Assembly: GCA_024699855.1 (NCBI GenBank)
Contig: JAMPIQ010000002.1
Coordinates: forward strand, 13,454,001-13,518,000
Length of the DNA stretch: 64,000 bases
From: Aphelenchoides besseyi
Taxonomy: Eukaryota > Nematoda > Chromadorea > Rhabditida > Aphelenchoididae
Reading direction: 5' to 3'
In this document: one piece after another, positions 10,947 to 24,579 of the stretch
Position numbering within the stretch: the first letter of the stretch is position 1
Layout: each line of letters opens with the position of its first letter
Notes under the pieces: model-generated
What the model saw: the letters and a program-made list of their open reading frames with translations, nothing else
Told to the model about the DNA's origin: nothing
Database searches by the model: none
Position numbers and translations under genes: made by a program

Positions 10947-13909
10947 CCAATTGCAACTGTTTTCTAGTTTGTTTTTGAAAGAGAAGTCATGTCAATATGG
11001 AAAAGGAGCTGCTCCTCGGTCCGACAGGCTTAATTCAGCGCAGTTAATGCATATTTTAAGCCGTGTTTTAATCTCACTCGTTTTGTGTCATTTGCCGAGG
11101 GAATTGGCGTCAAAAATGTTGGAGTTTGACGAGTTACTGAGCATCAGAAGGCGATGATGTCGAAAAAACCATTGAACTGTTTGACAACAAACTTTTATTT
11201 TGGCTTATTGTTCAGTTAAGGGTAGTTGAGTGAATGCACTTTACTGAATATCAACGATGGAAAGGTGGTAAGTGATTATCACAAGCAATCTGCTGATCAG
11301 CTCGACATCGACAGTAATCCAACAGCGAGTGGATTTTCAATGTTGCGACATGACCGCGACGGCAGAATTTGATGGACAGACGACGAGCAAGGACGCGCGC
11401 GAGAATGCACGTCCGGTTGCAATTTGTCGTGTTTTCGATAACTACAAGATCTCAGCATTACGACCGGAAATGATCGAAAAGACTGATAGTAAGAGTGAAA
11501 GGTTGACACGTGCGTGGTTCATCTGTTGATTGCTGTTGACACGCAAATTTGTTCCCACAGTAGAACACTGATAGGTGGCCCGTATCTTTGCCATCGATCT
11601 CTCCAACTTGGCCCGTCAGCTCGTCGCCCACTTATTAATTGCTTTCCGGTCACGAATGGCGCAATCGAACAACAAAGTCGAGAGACACAACTGATGACAA
11701 CAACGACCTCCAACAGTTCTCTACAACAATTAACATACGTTGAGAAAACTTTGAAGCCTTCGTGTCTATTCGATTGTATACGTTGAACATCCTATCATGT
11801 TATTCTGGTACAGAAGCTGTGGATCGGTGTGCAAAGAAATCGAAGACCCAAAGGTCACCACTGTAGAGCTAAGCGCTTCAAAGAGACACAGCGAAAACGC
11901 GCAAAAAGCAACAGGAAGAATACGGTGCTCCGACAAAGCGGATTGGTTATTTGTGTTTGGCGACGAAAAAAATTGTCGTCGACAAACGCAAAATAGAAGT
12001 TGACTTTCGTCGATGAAAATGCTGACTACGCGAAGACAAACATTTACCCCTGCGGCTGTTGGGTGATTGCGAGTGGCAAGAAATTGTGACAACAAAAATC
12101 GAAATTGACACCATCGGCTGCCTGCGAGACGCCAATCAGTCGACGACGATGAAATAACAGAGCAACAATTCTCGACTCTTGTCGTCTTCTCATTGGTTGA
12201 GACACACCTCCGACGTTAACAACCCGACGAATTTCCCGATTCCTGCGGTTTAAATTAAATCGAGCAATCGGCTTTTAAGTTCAATGAGTTGCGAAAAAGC
12301 CGCAAATCGATTGGCGGTCATCCGTTTTATTCGCTAGCACCTGAGGATCATTGCATTGAAGCAAAAGTAATAACGAGCGTCCGTGAACTTTGTTTGTCTA
12401 ACCATCTCATTTTCCGAACTTCGCGATCGAATTTGCCGCTTCGACACTCCGGAGGCTTGATAAGGTCGGCTGCAGTTCTATCGTGTGTTGTGGTACGTTG
12501 CGTGTGGTTGCTTAATGTCATTTTACATGAAAACGAAAAGAAACGACCGCGTACGTTGTTGTAAATACCAAAGGCTTAAGGAAACGACACTTGGCGCTCA
12601 CTGACAAACCAGTGAATTCGAAGGCCAAATTGTGGGGTTCAAGCGGGAAGATTGCCCTCTTTACCGGCATTGTAATTTGCGCCATCAAAGAGGTCGAACG
12701 ATCGTTTTCGACAAGGATTTGAAGTTTAGACGCAAAAATGAGATTCCAAAAATTGACGACAAAAACGACGTTCACCGGAACGTTTGTTCGCGCACAAAAA
12801 AGCAACACGCCCACACTCAATTGCGCTCGTTGAATGGCTAACGTTAAGACTGCGCAGCGAACGCACCAGAGCTTCTGTCGCAACGTGTGTCTCTCGACAA
12901 CTACGACAACACAAAGCTTCTCGTCGCCGAGAGCATCAGCCTTCCGTTACCATCGAAGAGCATTTGTTTCCTCCCCAACACGGAAGACGTCGATAAGACA
13001 AACTGCGCGACGTCTTCAGCATCGTAATTCAAAAACGGCGGATGTGTCGAAAGATAAACACGTGCGTTTGTTTTCTCGTTTCTCTTCATGTCTTTCAGAT
13101 TTGATAAACGTATGCACGCTCGAAAGTCCGCGTTAATGCGACGCATTTTGCGATTGTGATAAATCGAACGTAAAGAACGTACGCGACGTGTGAATGCGCA
13201 AGAATCTGATTATTGTATCGAATCAACGCGATTCAATAGCCGTGTGTGTTTCACAAAGCGAAACGTCGAAGCGACTGATTATTTCAGTTCACTACCGAAT
13301 GTCATTTGCACTCAAAAAACTGCGAAGACTGTGCGTCGTCTTGTTTTCATTCGCTCGTCGCAACCGGATGCCAACGGACGTCCGTTTACGCCGAAACTCT
13401 TGGAAAAACGATTTGGCCATCGACCATTCATCGTTAGCCGAAGCTGCTTCGGCATATCAAAACGGAAAGACAGCAGCCGCGGGTGTCCCACGCCCGATTA
13501 GGTCGAACAGCAATGGCGGCTCTCGACAGTTTGGGGTGTCGCGGTGTTTAGCGTGTTGGAATCATTTGATTTTACGCTTCAACTCCTCGAGAATCCTCGC
13601 TCGTTGCTCCTCCTTTTGCGTTCGGTTTTGTCCTTCTCGGTTTCGCGTGTCCTCGTCGTATCATCCGAAATGACTTCTGATTATTCATACTATCGATTAA
13701 TTAGCTGTCTTCAACTACTTTCACTAATTCGACTTCGCAGGTGGCGGTCTTATTACTTGAACTCATGACTCTCGTTCACTCTCATCGAATCGTGATCGTT
13801 TACAGTCGTAAATTTGTTTTTTGTTACGTCAATTGAACCGAATTTCAGGTCGATTTCGTGTATTCGAGTGAACTTTAACTCATTGGCTGGCGATTAACTT
13901 ATTTCTTGA
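10947..13909. other. Upstream region of Pax6, no supportable gene
   Basis: About 3 kb before the Pax6 start codon. It has many short open frames on both strands, mainly Arg/Ser-rich translations that look like composition effects (frequent CGA, TCG and AAC). No two join into a plausible protein. It is the likely site of Pax6 promoter and enhancer sequence, by position only. Confidence 0.5.
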
Positions 13910-16900
13910 ATGCACACAACAACTCCCACGCTTTCTGGCGTGGATGAAGAAACAGGAGCAGCGAACGGTGAATTGGCCAACTTCCTGAAGGAAAACATCG
14001 GACAACATCTACGAGACAAATGCTTGGATTTTGTGATTCCGTCGTCCGTGTCCACGGGAAACGGCGGTGAACTGACGTTGGGATCGAGTGGAGAACTGCA
14101 TCCCGGCAGCCTGAACGGTCACGATCTCTCAGCGGTTGCGGCAGTCGCTGCAAGCCATCATTCGGGATTCGCAGCTTCGACCGCTTTGCTTCCACTACCA
14201 CAACCTTGTCAGGAGCAGGATCAAAACGTGATGCGCACCTCTCGAGGCACATTCGACAGTTCAGGTGAGAGTTTTTGTTTTTTTTCCAATCTGGTCGGGA
14301 GTTTGTTAATTCGAAATCAAAACGCAATTTCGCGCAAAAACGCTCGCGCCATAAATTCGTTTTCAATTTTCTTTCATCGGATGTAATTTACGAGCGACGT
14401 GCGTTTGGCAAAATCGAACGTTCACCACAAGACGATCGAATTCGAAGAGTTTTTGGATTCTCATTTCGAACTTTTGGCGTCGTTGCAACTCGTTCGAATG
14501 TGATGAGCAACGTTGAGGTTAATGAGCGCGCCATTCGCCCCTTCATCGGCGTGTATCGCTTTTGTCTTCCAAGCCTCCGGAAAATCATTGGAAAGCGGCG
14601 CATTTAACGGGGACTGTCCAATAAAAACCACACACAAACATTCCGTTTTCGAAGTTGGCGCGTCGACACCCAATTTTTTGATGAGTTTTTTGTACGCTTC
14701 CAAGAAAAAAGCGGACGCCGCCGGACAACAGAAGGCCGTTCGAATCCACACGACGATCGGCACATGTGAAAGTTGTAGGCGGCATTTGAATAAAAAAACG
14801 AGGAGCGCGACTCTCAAATGAGGGCGATTTTTTGGCTTCTGATCGAACGACACATTTTCGAAACGTTCATTGCCGTTCACGACCTTGTAAACGCGGGCGC
14901 ACGCATCGTAGAACAGTCGCTCGTCTTCATTTAAATTCATAAGACGACAAGGCAAAATACCTCGTTGCGCGATGATCGTCGTTGAGTTGGCGCACAAAAA
15001 AAGCTTCACGGTTCAGCGGAGTTTTGATTCTGAAGGCGACGATCGAAACTGTTAAATGGCGTTTAACGGCGAATTTGTGTGAATCGCTTTTTTGGTTTCA
15101 AAAAGTGGCGGTGGGAATTCCCGTCAAAAGCTCTTCGAACACCACCGTCGACCGTAGTTTCCGTCGCTTCTAAATTACAGCCAATCATAATTGTTTTTGC
15201 TTTCGCTTGTGGCTTTTGCGACCGCCGACAAGTGGGTAAAAGGACGGCGACCGACACACAAAAAGACTTCGAGTTCATTACCGGCCGAGTTAAACGCTTC
15301 GAACAGTTCATTTGTAAACCTACCGTACACCCCACTTTTGTGTGTGAACAAACAACCTCTTGATTATGCAGAAATTTTCTTGAAGTATCTCAATTAAACT
15401 CCACTCGAGACTTGATCTTCATTCTGTCCATGGCCTCAACCAGTCGACTGGAAATTGATTGACAATCGCTCGACTGTAATGGCATCTGAGGATCGAAAAC
15501 AAAACTGTCCGAGCAATTGGATTGACCGCGCTCTCCTTGTTACGCAACATTCTCGACGCCAAGTGGAATTGATCCGTGGACTCATTTAATTGAAACAAAA
15601 GAACTGGGCACCCACTGAGCTGTTGACGAATCATGGATTGGCAATGCGGACCGCCCGTAGGGTCAGCGGAAATCGAGTGTCGGTATTGCGGTCTTGAGAC
15701 CAAAAAGCAAAAAGTTAATCCGAAGAATGTCTGCGATTCATAATCCGCCAATTGATTGTTAGTTGCGAAAGAAACTCTTTATTATTGATTGAATGACATC
15801 TGCATTTGATGTAGCCGCACATTTTCAACAGGATGCTTTCATTGAATCTGTTGCTATTACCGTATTTGCTTGGTCTAAAACAGATTCATGTAGGGACTTT
15901 GTTCGCTGATTCCATGAATCTACGGCGCTCTACAAAATCCCATTGGTTGTATTGACTCGCATAATTATAACCAAGGGCACTAGCCGGCTGTTCAGAATGA
16001 CCATCCGGATGCAACCGGCGTGTGCGTCCGGTCAATCAGCGAGTGGAACTCATTCCGGATCACTGACCGTAGTAGTGAATGGAAAATATAATGAATAGTA
16101 ATTGCAAGGGGGACAGAAAAATCGTTGGGTTCAGCTTTTCTGGACCACAAAAAAGATTTCGATTTGAACTCAAACACACGTCTTTTACTGCAAACACTGA
16201 AATATCACAGAAACGAATTGCAAAAACATTTTCAGGGCATACGGGAGTCAACCAACTAGGTGGTGTGTTCGTTAACGGTCGTCCACTTCCCGATGCTACA
16301 CGTCAACAAATCGTCGATTTGGCTCACAAAGGAATGAGACCATGCGAGATCTCAAGAAAACTTCAAGTCTCCAATGGGTACGCAAACAGTTGGAGCGGAA
16401 CAATGTTTACGGTATTCGAATTTCAGTTGTGTTTCCAAGATTCTCTGTCGATATTACGAGTCGGGAACCATTCGACCACGAGCGATCGGCGGTTCGAAGC
16501 CACGAGTTGCAACACAGTCAGTTTGTGATAAAATCGAACAATACAAACGCGAACAGCCGTCGATCTTCGCGTGGGAAATCCGAGATAAACTCATTAACGA
16601 ACGGGTGTGCACCAACGAAACGATTCCAAGTGTAAGTTCACATCATAAACACGATGGTGACGGTAAAACGAATTCAATTTTGTTATCAAATGCGATCATC
16701 AAATCACGGCAACAAAACGTCGTCGCTCTCAATTAATTTGATGATCGATTTAATGCTCCGGCTTTCTAGGTGTCGTCTATTAACCGTGTACTACGCAATT
16801 TGACTTCGAAAAAGGAACAAGCAGCGATGCAGAACGAGTACATTGGCCGAGCCTTCAGGTGAGTGGTGGTGGTGATTAGCCATCAATCGAATCCGTTAAC

Positions 16901-19900
16901 CGATTTGATTGGATTAAACTCTTCGATGTTAAACGGGAAATCAAATTTGCAATCGCCGACCGCCCATCGGAACTGTCGATGGCTAATAAAATTAGGTGAA
17001 AATAATTCGCAACAATCGTCGTCGGATTCCTTCGATTGACGAGTAATGGGCGAGTTTTCAATTTAAGTCGATGAAATTTGTTTATTCGATTGGTGTGCGG
17101 TCGGCGAATCAATTCGATTTCACGGCTCCGTCTTCTGTCATATTTCCCGGGGATCAAACGGCGTTTAAGCAATGATGACATGTGGGGGTAGAATTTGAAG
17201 GTACGCCGAACTTAAATTGTTAATGCGATTTTATCGTGGCATCGGATCTAATTTACTTGAAGAGTGAAGGAATGCTTTTAAAAGGACTGCAATTCCGCTA
17301 CCACAGAATATTATGAAGGGAAACAGTTGGTGATGGGGTTTGTCGATGCTCATCATTCTCTTGCGCTTGAATGTCTTAAACAACTTCGTGCTTCGGTTCT
17401 TTCTGACTACTATTCTTCAGATACACAACTGCCGTACAACAATGTTGGAATCCGTGGCCAATGTCGATGCCCGGACCGGTTGGAATTCATCCATTCCAGT
17501 CCATCAACGCGATTACAAGTCTCGAAACAAAGAAAGAGGAGCCCGGTAGGTTCGGAGATTTTGTTTAAACGTGAGAGTTTTTCTATAAAACAAAGGTGCT
17601 CAGTTGCGAGTTATGAATTCCGTTTTCAAAATCTTATACATTTTCAAACTTCGCGTTTTATTGAATGTCACTGAAAACGGTGACAAAATGAGCAGTCAAG
17701 ATGAGCGACCGGTTGACAGTTCACGGTCGTCTTCGGAAACAAGGGCGCAAACCTCGACGCGATTGCGATCATTGGACATGACCGCACGCTGTTCGTCTTC
17801 GAACTTGTCTGTCGGTGGGTTTCTCGAGACTCCGCGTTTGCTTGAATGCTTGCCAACTTTCTCTTCCGCAACAATCCACTGTATGTCGTTGATTTCAAGC
17901 GAAATTGTGTTCCACTGTCCGCCTCCCCATTTCGTTGCATTCCATCCCCCATCTTAATCCCCCAAAATAATCACTACTTCTCGCCCATAACATCGTTATT
18001 GTACTTGTGTCTGACTTCATGAACACTCAACCGGCGTTTGTATCTTGGACCAATTGAATGAGCTTACAAATCGCGAATGTACTCGCGCCTCTTGCCGTTC
18101 TACAGGTTCTGTTTTCCTTGGATTTGCTCTCAATTTCGCAACAAGCTTTTGTTTTCAATTAGACGATAATATTGGTCACTCGGTTTCGTGCAACAGCCAA
18201 CATTTTCATCTAACACTGGGTGCCCAAGTTGGTAAACTACGAATACAAAGAACCCGTTGATTGTTATTATAATGCTTGCTTTCCTCAACTAAACTAGTTG
18301 TTCTCCGCATTCGTTCTTACCGTAATCATCCAAGATGTTTTCTTTGGGGGGTTTTGCAATCGTAGTCGACGGACCAAAAATTCCGTGCTCTTCAGCGACG
18401 TCCGTCTTCCCAGCGCCGATCGTGTTTAATTTTCATTAACACGGCAACCTACTCGCCACTTCGTTAACGCTTCATTTACAATTTGCGTTTTTTTGAAACC
18501 TAAATTCTAACAGGAACTGATTCCAAGGTTTTTTCACCATCGAGTTTGAGAAATCGGATGAGACGTGCGCGTGCCTGTCGCTACCGTTACATCGCAAACA
18601 ATTTTGCTATCGTGCGCACAAATTAACCGCAAAGTTTTCATTTTGCCGCCTCAACGCTTCTATCACACGCAACAGAAGTGCGGGGATTCTGTAGCTTGAA
18701 AGATCAACATACAAATTTGTTTCAATTCTTGGAGTTTCGCTTGTTGTCCACCTAATCAGTGTCGTTATTTTGAAAGCGCACATGATCGCAGCTCTTTTTT
18801 GCGCATCTAAAAGTCCAGAAGATCGTCATCGGATGTAAAGTCGGTGATAATGAACGTCGTTTACAGTAACTGAGAGATATGGTAGTTCGATGTCGAGAAC
18901 ATGACTGAAATTCTTTGCAAACGGAAGTTGTCAGTTCGAAGAAGAGAGAGCACAGAGAACGTGGAGAGAAACGTTCCGACTGAAACCGCTATCACGTCGA
19001 CGAAAATCATTTGGCGCGCCTCCTTCACTGCCGAAATCGCCCACGATTTTTTGCTGTCGAGTCGTCGCGGCTCTGATGGCTGTGCGCCTTCGGCGGGTGC
19101 GCAAGAATCACACGAAGACCTTGCGACCGCCCCACCACTTCGGGATTCAACAAACCGACCGCCCGAGCAATGGCGATCAGCACCAACATCTGCAACAGAC
19201 CGTGGGCTGATTTCTGTGGGCGCCTTCTGATCAGTCGGCGGTAAGCAAAGAACGAATGAAAAGACTGTCGGCCGCTATTTCATTATTGTTTCCCGTCTCG
19301 AAGACCGTTGATGATGACCTCGGAATTGACTCTCATTGCCTAATATTGAATCGACGATTCGTCTGCGCGACTCCCCGCTCGGCCACGACGTCTGTCCGTT
19401 TGAATTAACGTCCTGCGGCGATCTTTTGTGCGATTCTCGTACGATCTTGCGCCGTTTTTTCGTTTACTGTTTTGAGCGTCAATTTCGGAGTTTTTATAAT
19501 TGCGGTTTTAAATGAATGCCTGGAAAAGAGCTAAACCACTTTTGAAGAGCAGCTCATTCGGTACCATTCTCTAAGTCCCTTCTGACTGTTTTTGAACCTG
19601 AAATCCTCATTTTCATTTCGTAAAACTCGTAATTTCACCATTTGCGTGCTTATTTTTAACGGTAACTAATTGGTCCTCTTACATAGACATCTCTTGTTTG
19701 GACCCTAGAGAAGTTGACATACGAAAAGACGTTTCGGGTTCTCAGCTTTCCTTTAACATGCACAACGGATCGTCGTTGAATCCACTTCTTCATCCCGTCA
19801 TTCTTGCACCACCGCAATCGCAGTCGCCAATATTGCTTTCGAACAACTCGAACATGTCGATTCATGGCGGAAATCAACAACGTCGTCACAATACGAACGG

Positions 19901-21731
19901 AATGAATGTTCGTGGCAAAGTGGTCAAATACGGTAAGTAGTAAATTCGCTCTGTACTCTTGAATACCGTATCATACAATTGCAAACATTTGAATCATGTG
20001 AGAACGTCGACTATTGGTCGAACTGAAGAGCAGTTTGTTTGATGACATTGTGAATTGATTAATGACCAGCGCGCCGTCACTCTCATTTCTTCTCTTATTC
20101 AACCACCAAGACATCGATTGGTCTTTTGCTTAATCATCTACTGCTAATGGATTCGTTTGTCAACATTGGAAGTATCTTGAATTGCCATTTTTGATGCTCA
20201 CATTGTTCTCATGCAAAATCTTCAGCAACGAATACAAGTTCGTGTGGCTAACGTCTAACGAGAAGAAGAAGTGAATGCGATTCTCGCGCGCAATACACTT
20301 TTCCGTCACAGATCTTTGCGGCGATAAAGTGCCAAGGTAGAATGGTGGTGAGAATTAGACTGATCACTTCCGACTGGAATTCACTCTGAACGATAAGAGC
20401 GACAAAAATAGGCATATAACTTGATCGGAAATTGACTACAAGTTTGGTTTTCAATTAACATTCATTAGTCAATTAATAGTGCAACATAAAGAGGATACAC
20501 GTGGGAAAAACTGAACAATTCTTTTATATTCGAATTACCAGAAGCTGTTTAGAAGACGACCATAAACCTCCGATGGATCCAGATGAGGATGCCGCCGCTC
20601 GTATGCGACTTAAACGTAAACTGCAACGCAATCGAACTTCTTTCACTCAAGAGCAGATCGAGAGTTTGGAGCGCGGTATGATACTAAAAGAGCGTATCTT
20701 TAATTACACATAAATTTAGAGTTCGAGAACACCCACTATCCCGATGTATTTGCTCGAGAAAATTTAGCTCAAAAGATCAATTTACCAGAAGCTCGAATTC
20801 AGGTTTGAGTCTACAATTCGAGCAAACAGAAAACAATTCAATTTCAGGTGTGGTTTTCGAATCGACGAGCCAAATATCGTCGTGAAGAAAAGATGCGAAA
20901 ACAACGCGGCGAAACGTGTCCAACTTCAAATCCCGCTGGAAACCATCATCCACACAACGGTAGCGCTCCAACGCCAAGTAGTTCGGTTTCATCAAGTGGA
21001 TCAGCGGCTTCTACAACCGGATCATTGGGAAGTGCCGGCGTGGGGTGTGTTTTGAGCCCACCTTCAAGTACGGCCAACGGAACGAGTGTGTTGAATGGTA
21101 ATTCATCGATGTCCGCACTGAACTGCATGCTACCCGGTCAAACAGCACTGGACTCAAGTCAACACAACGCTGCACTTGCAGCCGCTGCGGCCGCTGCTTC
21201 TCAACCCTTAAACGGAACAGATGCTTCGAGTCCAACGGGCACAAATGGTTTAAGTAATCGCTACAACAACAGTATGACTCACGGTTTCATTCAACCCAAC
21301 CAAATGTACACAAATTTGGCACAAAATCCAATGGACCCTTACAAGTAGGCGAAATTCTTTAATCCAATTAACTCATTTATTTTCAGTTTTTCTGCAATGC
21401 CATCAGACTTCAATTACTTTCAACGACCGGCATATGACTTCAGTGTGAGAGTAAACTTTGAGCTTAACTAACTTTTATATTTCAGCAATACGGTCGTTCA
21501 ATGCACCAACCACAGACTGGAATGGCTTTTGCAACGTCGATGAATCCGGGACCTATTACTAATGCCGCGATGTCTGGTAAGGACACATAAAGAAACGAAT
21601 CTTTTTATTTGAGATCTACAGGATTGAATCTTCACGTTTCCGTATTGTCGTCGGGACTCGATCAACATACCACACAGCTGCACGACTTGACAGAAACTCA
21701 TCCCGATCCATCACAATCATATTGGCGTTAA
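13910..21731 (+). CDS. Pax6: Pax6 transcription factor (paired domain plus homeodomain)
   Basis: Nuclear DNA-binding regulator of eye, head and neural development in animals (VAB-3 in C. elegans). Exons: 13910-14264, 16236-16377, 16427-16631, 16770-16858, 17421-17545, 19687-19932, 20553-20675, 20720-20802, 20848-21344, 21387-21444, 21486-21576, 21622-21731; about 707 residues, frame closed at every junction. The paired domain starts at residue 119 ([20 protein letters not shown]) and continues through [18 protein letters not shown] and [11 protein letters not shown]. The homeodomain, about 411-470, has [27 protein letters not shown] and [15 protein letters not shown], with Ser at homeodomain position 50 as in the paired class. 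The tail is Ser/Asn/Ala-rich and ends PDPSQSYWR, matching the Pax6 C-terminal motif. The N-terminal 118 residues are longer than in vertebrates. Introns 1 (1971 nt) and 5 (2141 nt) far exceed the local norm. Paired-domain residue 42 is Lys instead of Ile. Confidence 0.97.
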
Positions 21732-22606
21732 TGGGTGCAAATTTCGAATCATAGTCATCGCCTTCTTCCTCAAATGTTCTCTACTTGTCGCCCAGTTATT
21801 CATCTTTAAAATTATTCGTTTTCTATGTCTGATAACTAGAATAGTTCCGTGTTATTGTCTCTACGTTCTATTTCTTTCATTACTCTCTTTCTAATAAGAC
21901 CTCGTTTGCCCGCAAAATTAATTGGAAATATCCGCAACAAAGTTGCATCATATCCTTGATTGTTGCTAAGAGCTTGAATATTGTAATCCCGATAAATATT
22001 TATTAGAATCTAGTGTGTTCTCTCCAACATGACATTCGGTGTTTTTGCGCGGCGAACGAGGGTACGAAGCAATCTAATCATGACTCTTCCATGCTATTGG
22101 TGAAATCCCGTTTCCTGAGAAAATTGATCGTATTTGTCGTCTTTAAAGGGTTACAGTCTCCAGAATTTCGAATCCTTTTCTATTCGACGTTCACTTCGAA
22201 CTCTCGAGTTGGAAGCGAACTGTCGTGGGATCTTCTTGTCAGTTTGGAATCTCGCAGAACGTTGAATCTTTTTCACTTTATTTTCGCTCTTATCGTTATC
22301 CCGTTTGTTGTGTACGAAGCTCGGCTTCGCATTAGCGAAATGAAGATTTGTTTTCGATGCGGAATTTTATTTCTTTTAACGTTTCTATCGATGTACAAAT
22401 TAGTTCATTTCACGGTGTGTAGGCACGAACTTTTGTGATCGTATGCAAAAATAAACAAGAAGCTATAAAACCTATGAATACAAAAGAGAAGAAGTAAGTA
22501 ACTACAACCTAACAACAATTAACGCGCAGTCAATTATAACTTCTCTTGTGACATTTATATCCAATTTGATCAATGGCCGACAGATTGCAGTAACCCGGAA
22601 AGTGTT
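21732..22606. other. Convergent Pax6/UCP4 3' region with a two-hydrophobic-segment ORF
   Basis: This is the 3' side of both Pax6 and the carrier gene. It holds one notable plus-strand frame, ATG 22091 to TGA 22438 (115 residues), with two hydrophobic stretches (LFHFIFALIVIPFVVY and GILFLLTFLSMY). The sequence is T-rich, which favours hydrophobic codons, no family is recognised, and it may be Pax6 3' UTR. I do not call it a gene. Confidence 0.3.
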
Positions 22607-23984
22607 CTAAAAGCTTGGGGCTCCAATAATGGCACGTATCTTCTCGTAAGAGACCCAGAAAGTCAATGACCAGGGCGCCTAAACACAAACATACGTTCAC
22701 TTTACATTCGAACTCACCATTCGTATGTATGTTGGCAGGAATCCTCGATATAATGCGGGTACTCCTTCGTTTCGTATAATTTGTCGTAGACAGTCCAGTG
22801 AACCGGCGTATCGACGTTTTGCTTTTCCCTCACTGTCGTGTAGTTCTCTAATTTGGTCCATGATTCTCGTTTTCACAACATCGGACGGCGTAGACACTGT
22901 CGCAGCAGCAAAACCGGAACATAACGAAGCAGCGAGATGAGTAAGCCAATTGTCAACCAAATTCGTGTGATCCAAAAGCCAATGTTTCGTTCGATCATAA
23001 GTGGCCAAATCTGAACTCAAATTGTCAACTTAATCCCTGAGATAAACCAAATCTACCGGCCATATTGAGTAAGGCAGCGCGCTGACAATTTGGGACCTGT
23101 AATGTTCAAATTGAAGTGACACGAAAATCTTACATCCATTAGGTCAGCACAATAACTCTCAAACATTTTTTCATTCAGTTTTTGTAAACCACATTCCTCT
23201 TTTTGTTTCAAATAACTCAGATTCGTGATCAACCGGCCATAAACCCAAATAAATTAACTAACCCAACCCATCCATAAGCCACGAATACCATTCGAACGAT
23301 ACACTGATACAAAGGCATGCCAAGTACTTTTATATCTGGAAAAAATGATTTCAATAGCAAAGAAAACGTTTGTACCGTGGTGGTAGGTTCTGTCTTAATC
23401 GCAGTCCTTCCATTTGCATTTGGACTTTGACCAAATCCGCAGGCGAAGCAACGAACTGGGCAACAGCACCGGAAATCAAACCCGCAACAAGCGATTTCCT
23501 AACCAGAAATAACAAATTACAATGAAAAATACCACTCACCAAAGCGAAATCCTTTCCGCATTCTTGTAATCGTACCAGTTGTTTCGCAGCAATTCGTAGA
23601 GTCCGGTTCGAATCCCCGTGTAAACATAATGTCGGTAGATTGCTGGTGTAACACCTGTCCACAAACTCAAAACACCTTCCTTTCGAGCGATATTGTACGT
23701 CATTCGAATCATTCCGGCACTTCGAAGTGACGATTTTGTCGACAGTTGTAATCGAGTTTTTGTTAAATCCAATGGATATGTGACTAAAACAGCGATGATA
23801 TTTACACCAACTAGATAGTCTAATTTAATAAAAGTCCTGATCAAAAAGCAATATCAAAAGCTGAACAACAGTGTTCACCTGTTTCAGCAGCCATTGCGGC
23901 AGTGCACGAGAGACCATACTTGAGCACAAAAGACGTTATCGGATGGAACTGAGCTTCGTTCTGGCCGTGTTTTGTGGCCTCCAT
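22607..23984 (-). CDS. UCP4: Mitochondrial carrier of the UCP4 type (SLC25A27)
   Basis: Inner mitochondrial membrane solute carrier of the uncoupling protein group. Exons: 23984-23879, 23783-23540, 23498-23376, 23335-23263, 23096-23057, 23010-22718, 22678-22607; 316 residues, close to the usual 320. All three carrier repeats have the signature P-x-[DE]-x-x-[KR]: YPLDLTKTRLQL, SPADLVKVQMQMEG and TPSDVVKTRIMDQ. UCP4-like stretches include LWTGVTPAIYRHYVYTGIR, WKSLVAGLISGAVAQF, GLWMGWVPNCQRAALLNMA and the end APWSLTFWVSYEKIR. The start at 23984 is the first in-frame ATG; the frame upstream is open but lacks an ATG. It sits tandem to, and downstream of, Cbl on the same strand, with no functional link implied. 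Confidence 0.96.
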
Positions 23985-24579
23985 GAAGAATGTCGTGGCT
24001 ACATTTACAAACCAAATGGAATTCAAAAAGTTAAGACTAGAACATTTCTACAAACAATCGCCGAGTTTTTCGGCACACACGAACGGAAAATTTGCACGTT
24101 TAGCCACAACCGAAATCACTCCACGCCTTTCCACACAAAACGCCTTTTCGTAACGTAAATGGAAGTGATTACATTGAACATGTTCTTGACAAGCTTCTTA
24201 TGCATAACATGCTTTTATTGTTGACTCTATTCCTGCAAATGTGATCTCGATATGTTTGAATTAAAGTCGATAAAATTTTATCATGACAGGAACATACACA
24301 GTCAGTGTACTCGTAATGAATCGACGTGAACAAGCGGCTAACTTTCGGCCACGAATCGTTTCGCTCGAATGCATTTAAGCATAAAAGGAAGACAATTGAA
24401 GTTCGACAAACAAGAACATTAAAGCTGCTTCACAAAGTAATTACAACCCGAATTAATGACAAAAATGATAGAAAATATGATACAAACTTGGGCACAATTA
24501 TTATGTCGAATAAGTTGATATGCTGGGAAATGCGATCACAACATCTGAATCGATGGTACTTGAATTTTGAAAGTTATCA
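23985..24579. other. Spacer between UCP4 and Cbl
   Basis: About 600 bp holding the UCP4 promoter side and the Cbl 3' side. No further gene is seen. Confidence 0.5.

Noticed and set aside
12834..13673. Overlapping plus-strand frames of 100-159 codons
   Set aside because: Arg/Ser-rich translations in several frames at once, no splice partners, no family; composition effect.
13899..14366. 155-codon minus-strand open frame
   Set aside because: Antisense to the first Pax6 exon, which splices in frame to the paired domain.
20777..20995. 72-codon minus-strand open frame
   Set aside because: Exactly antisense to the Pax6 homeodomain exons; a shadow.
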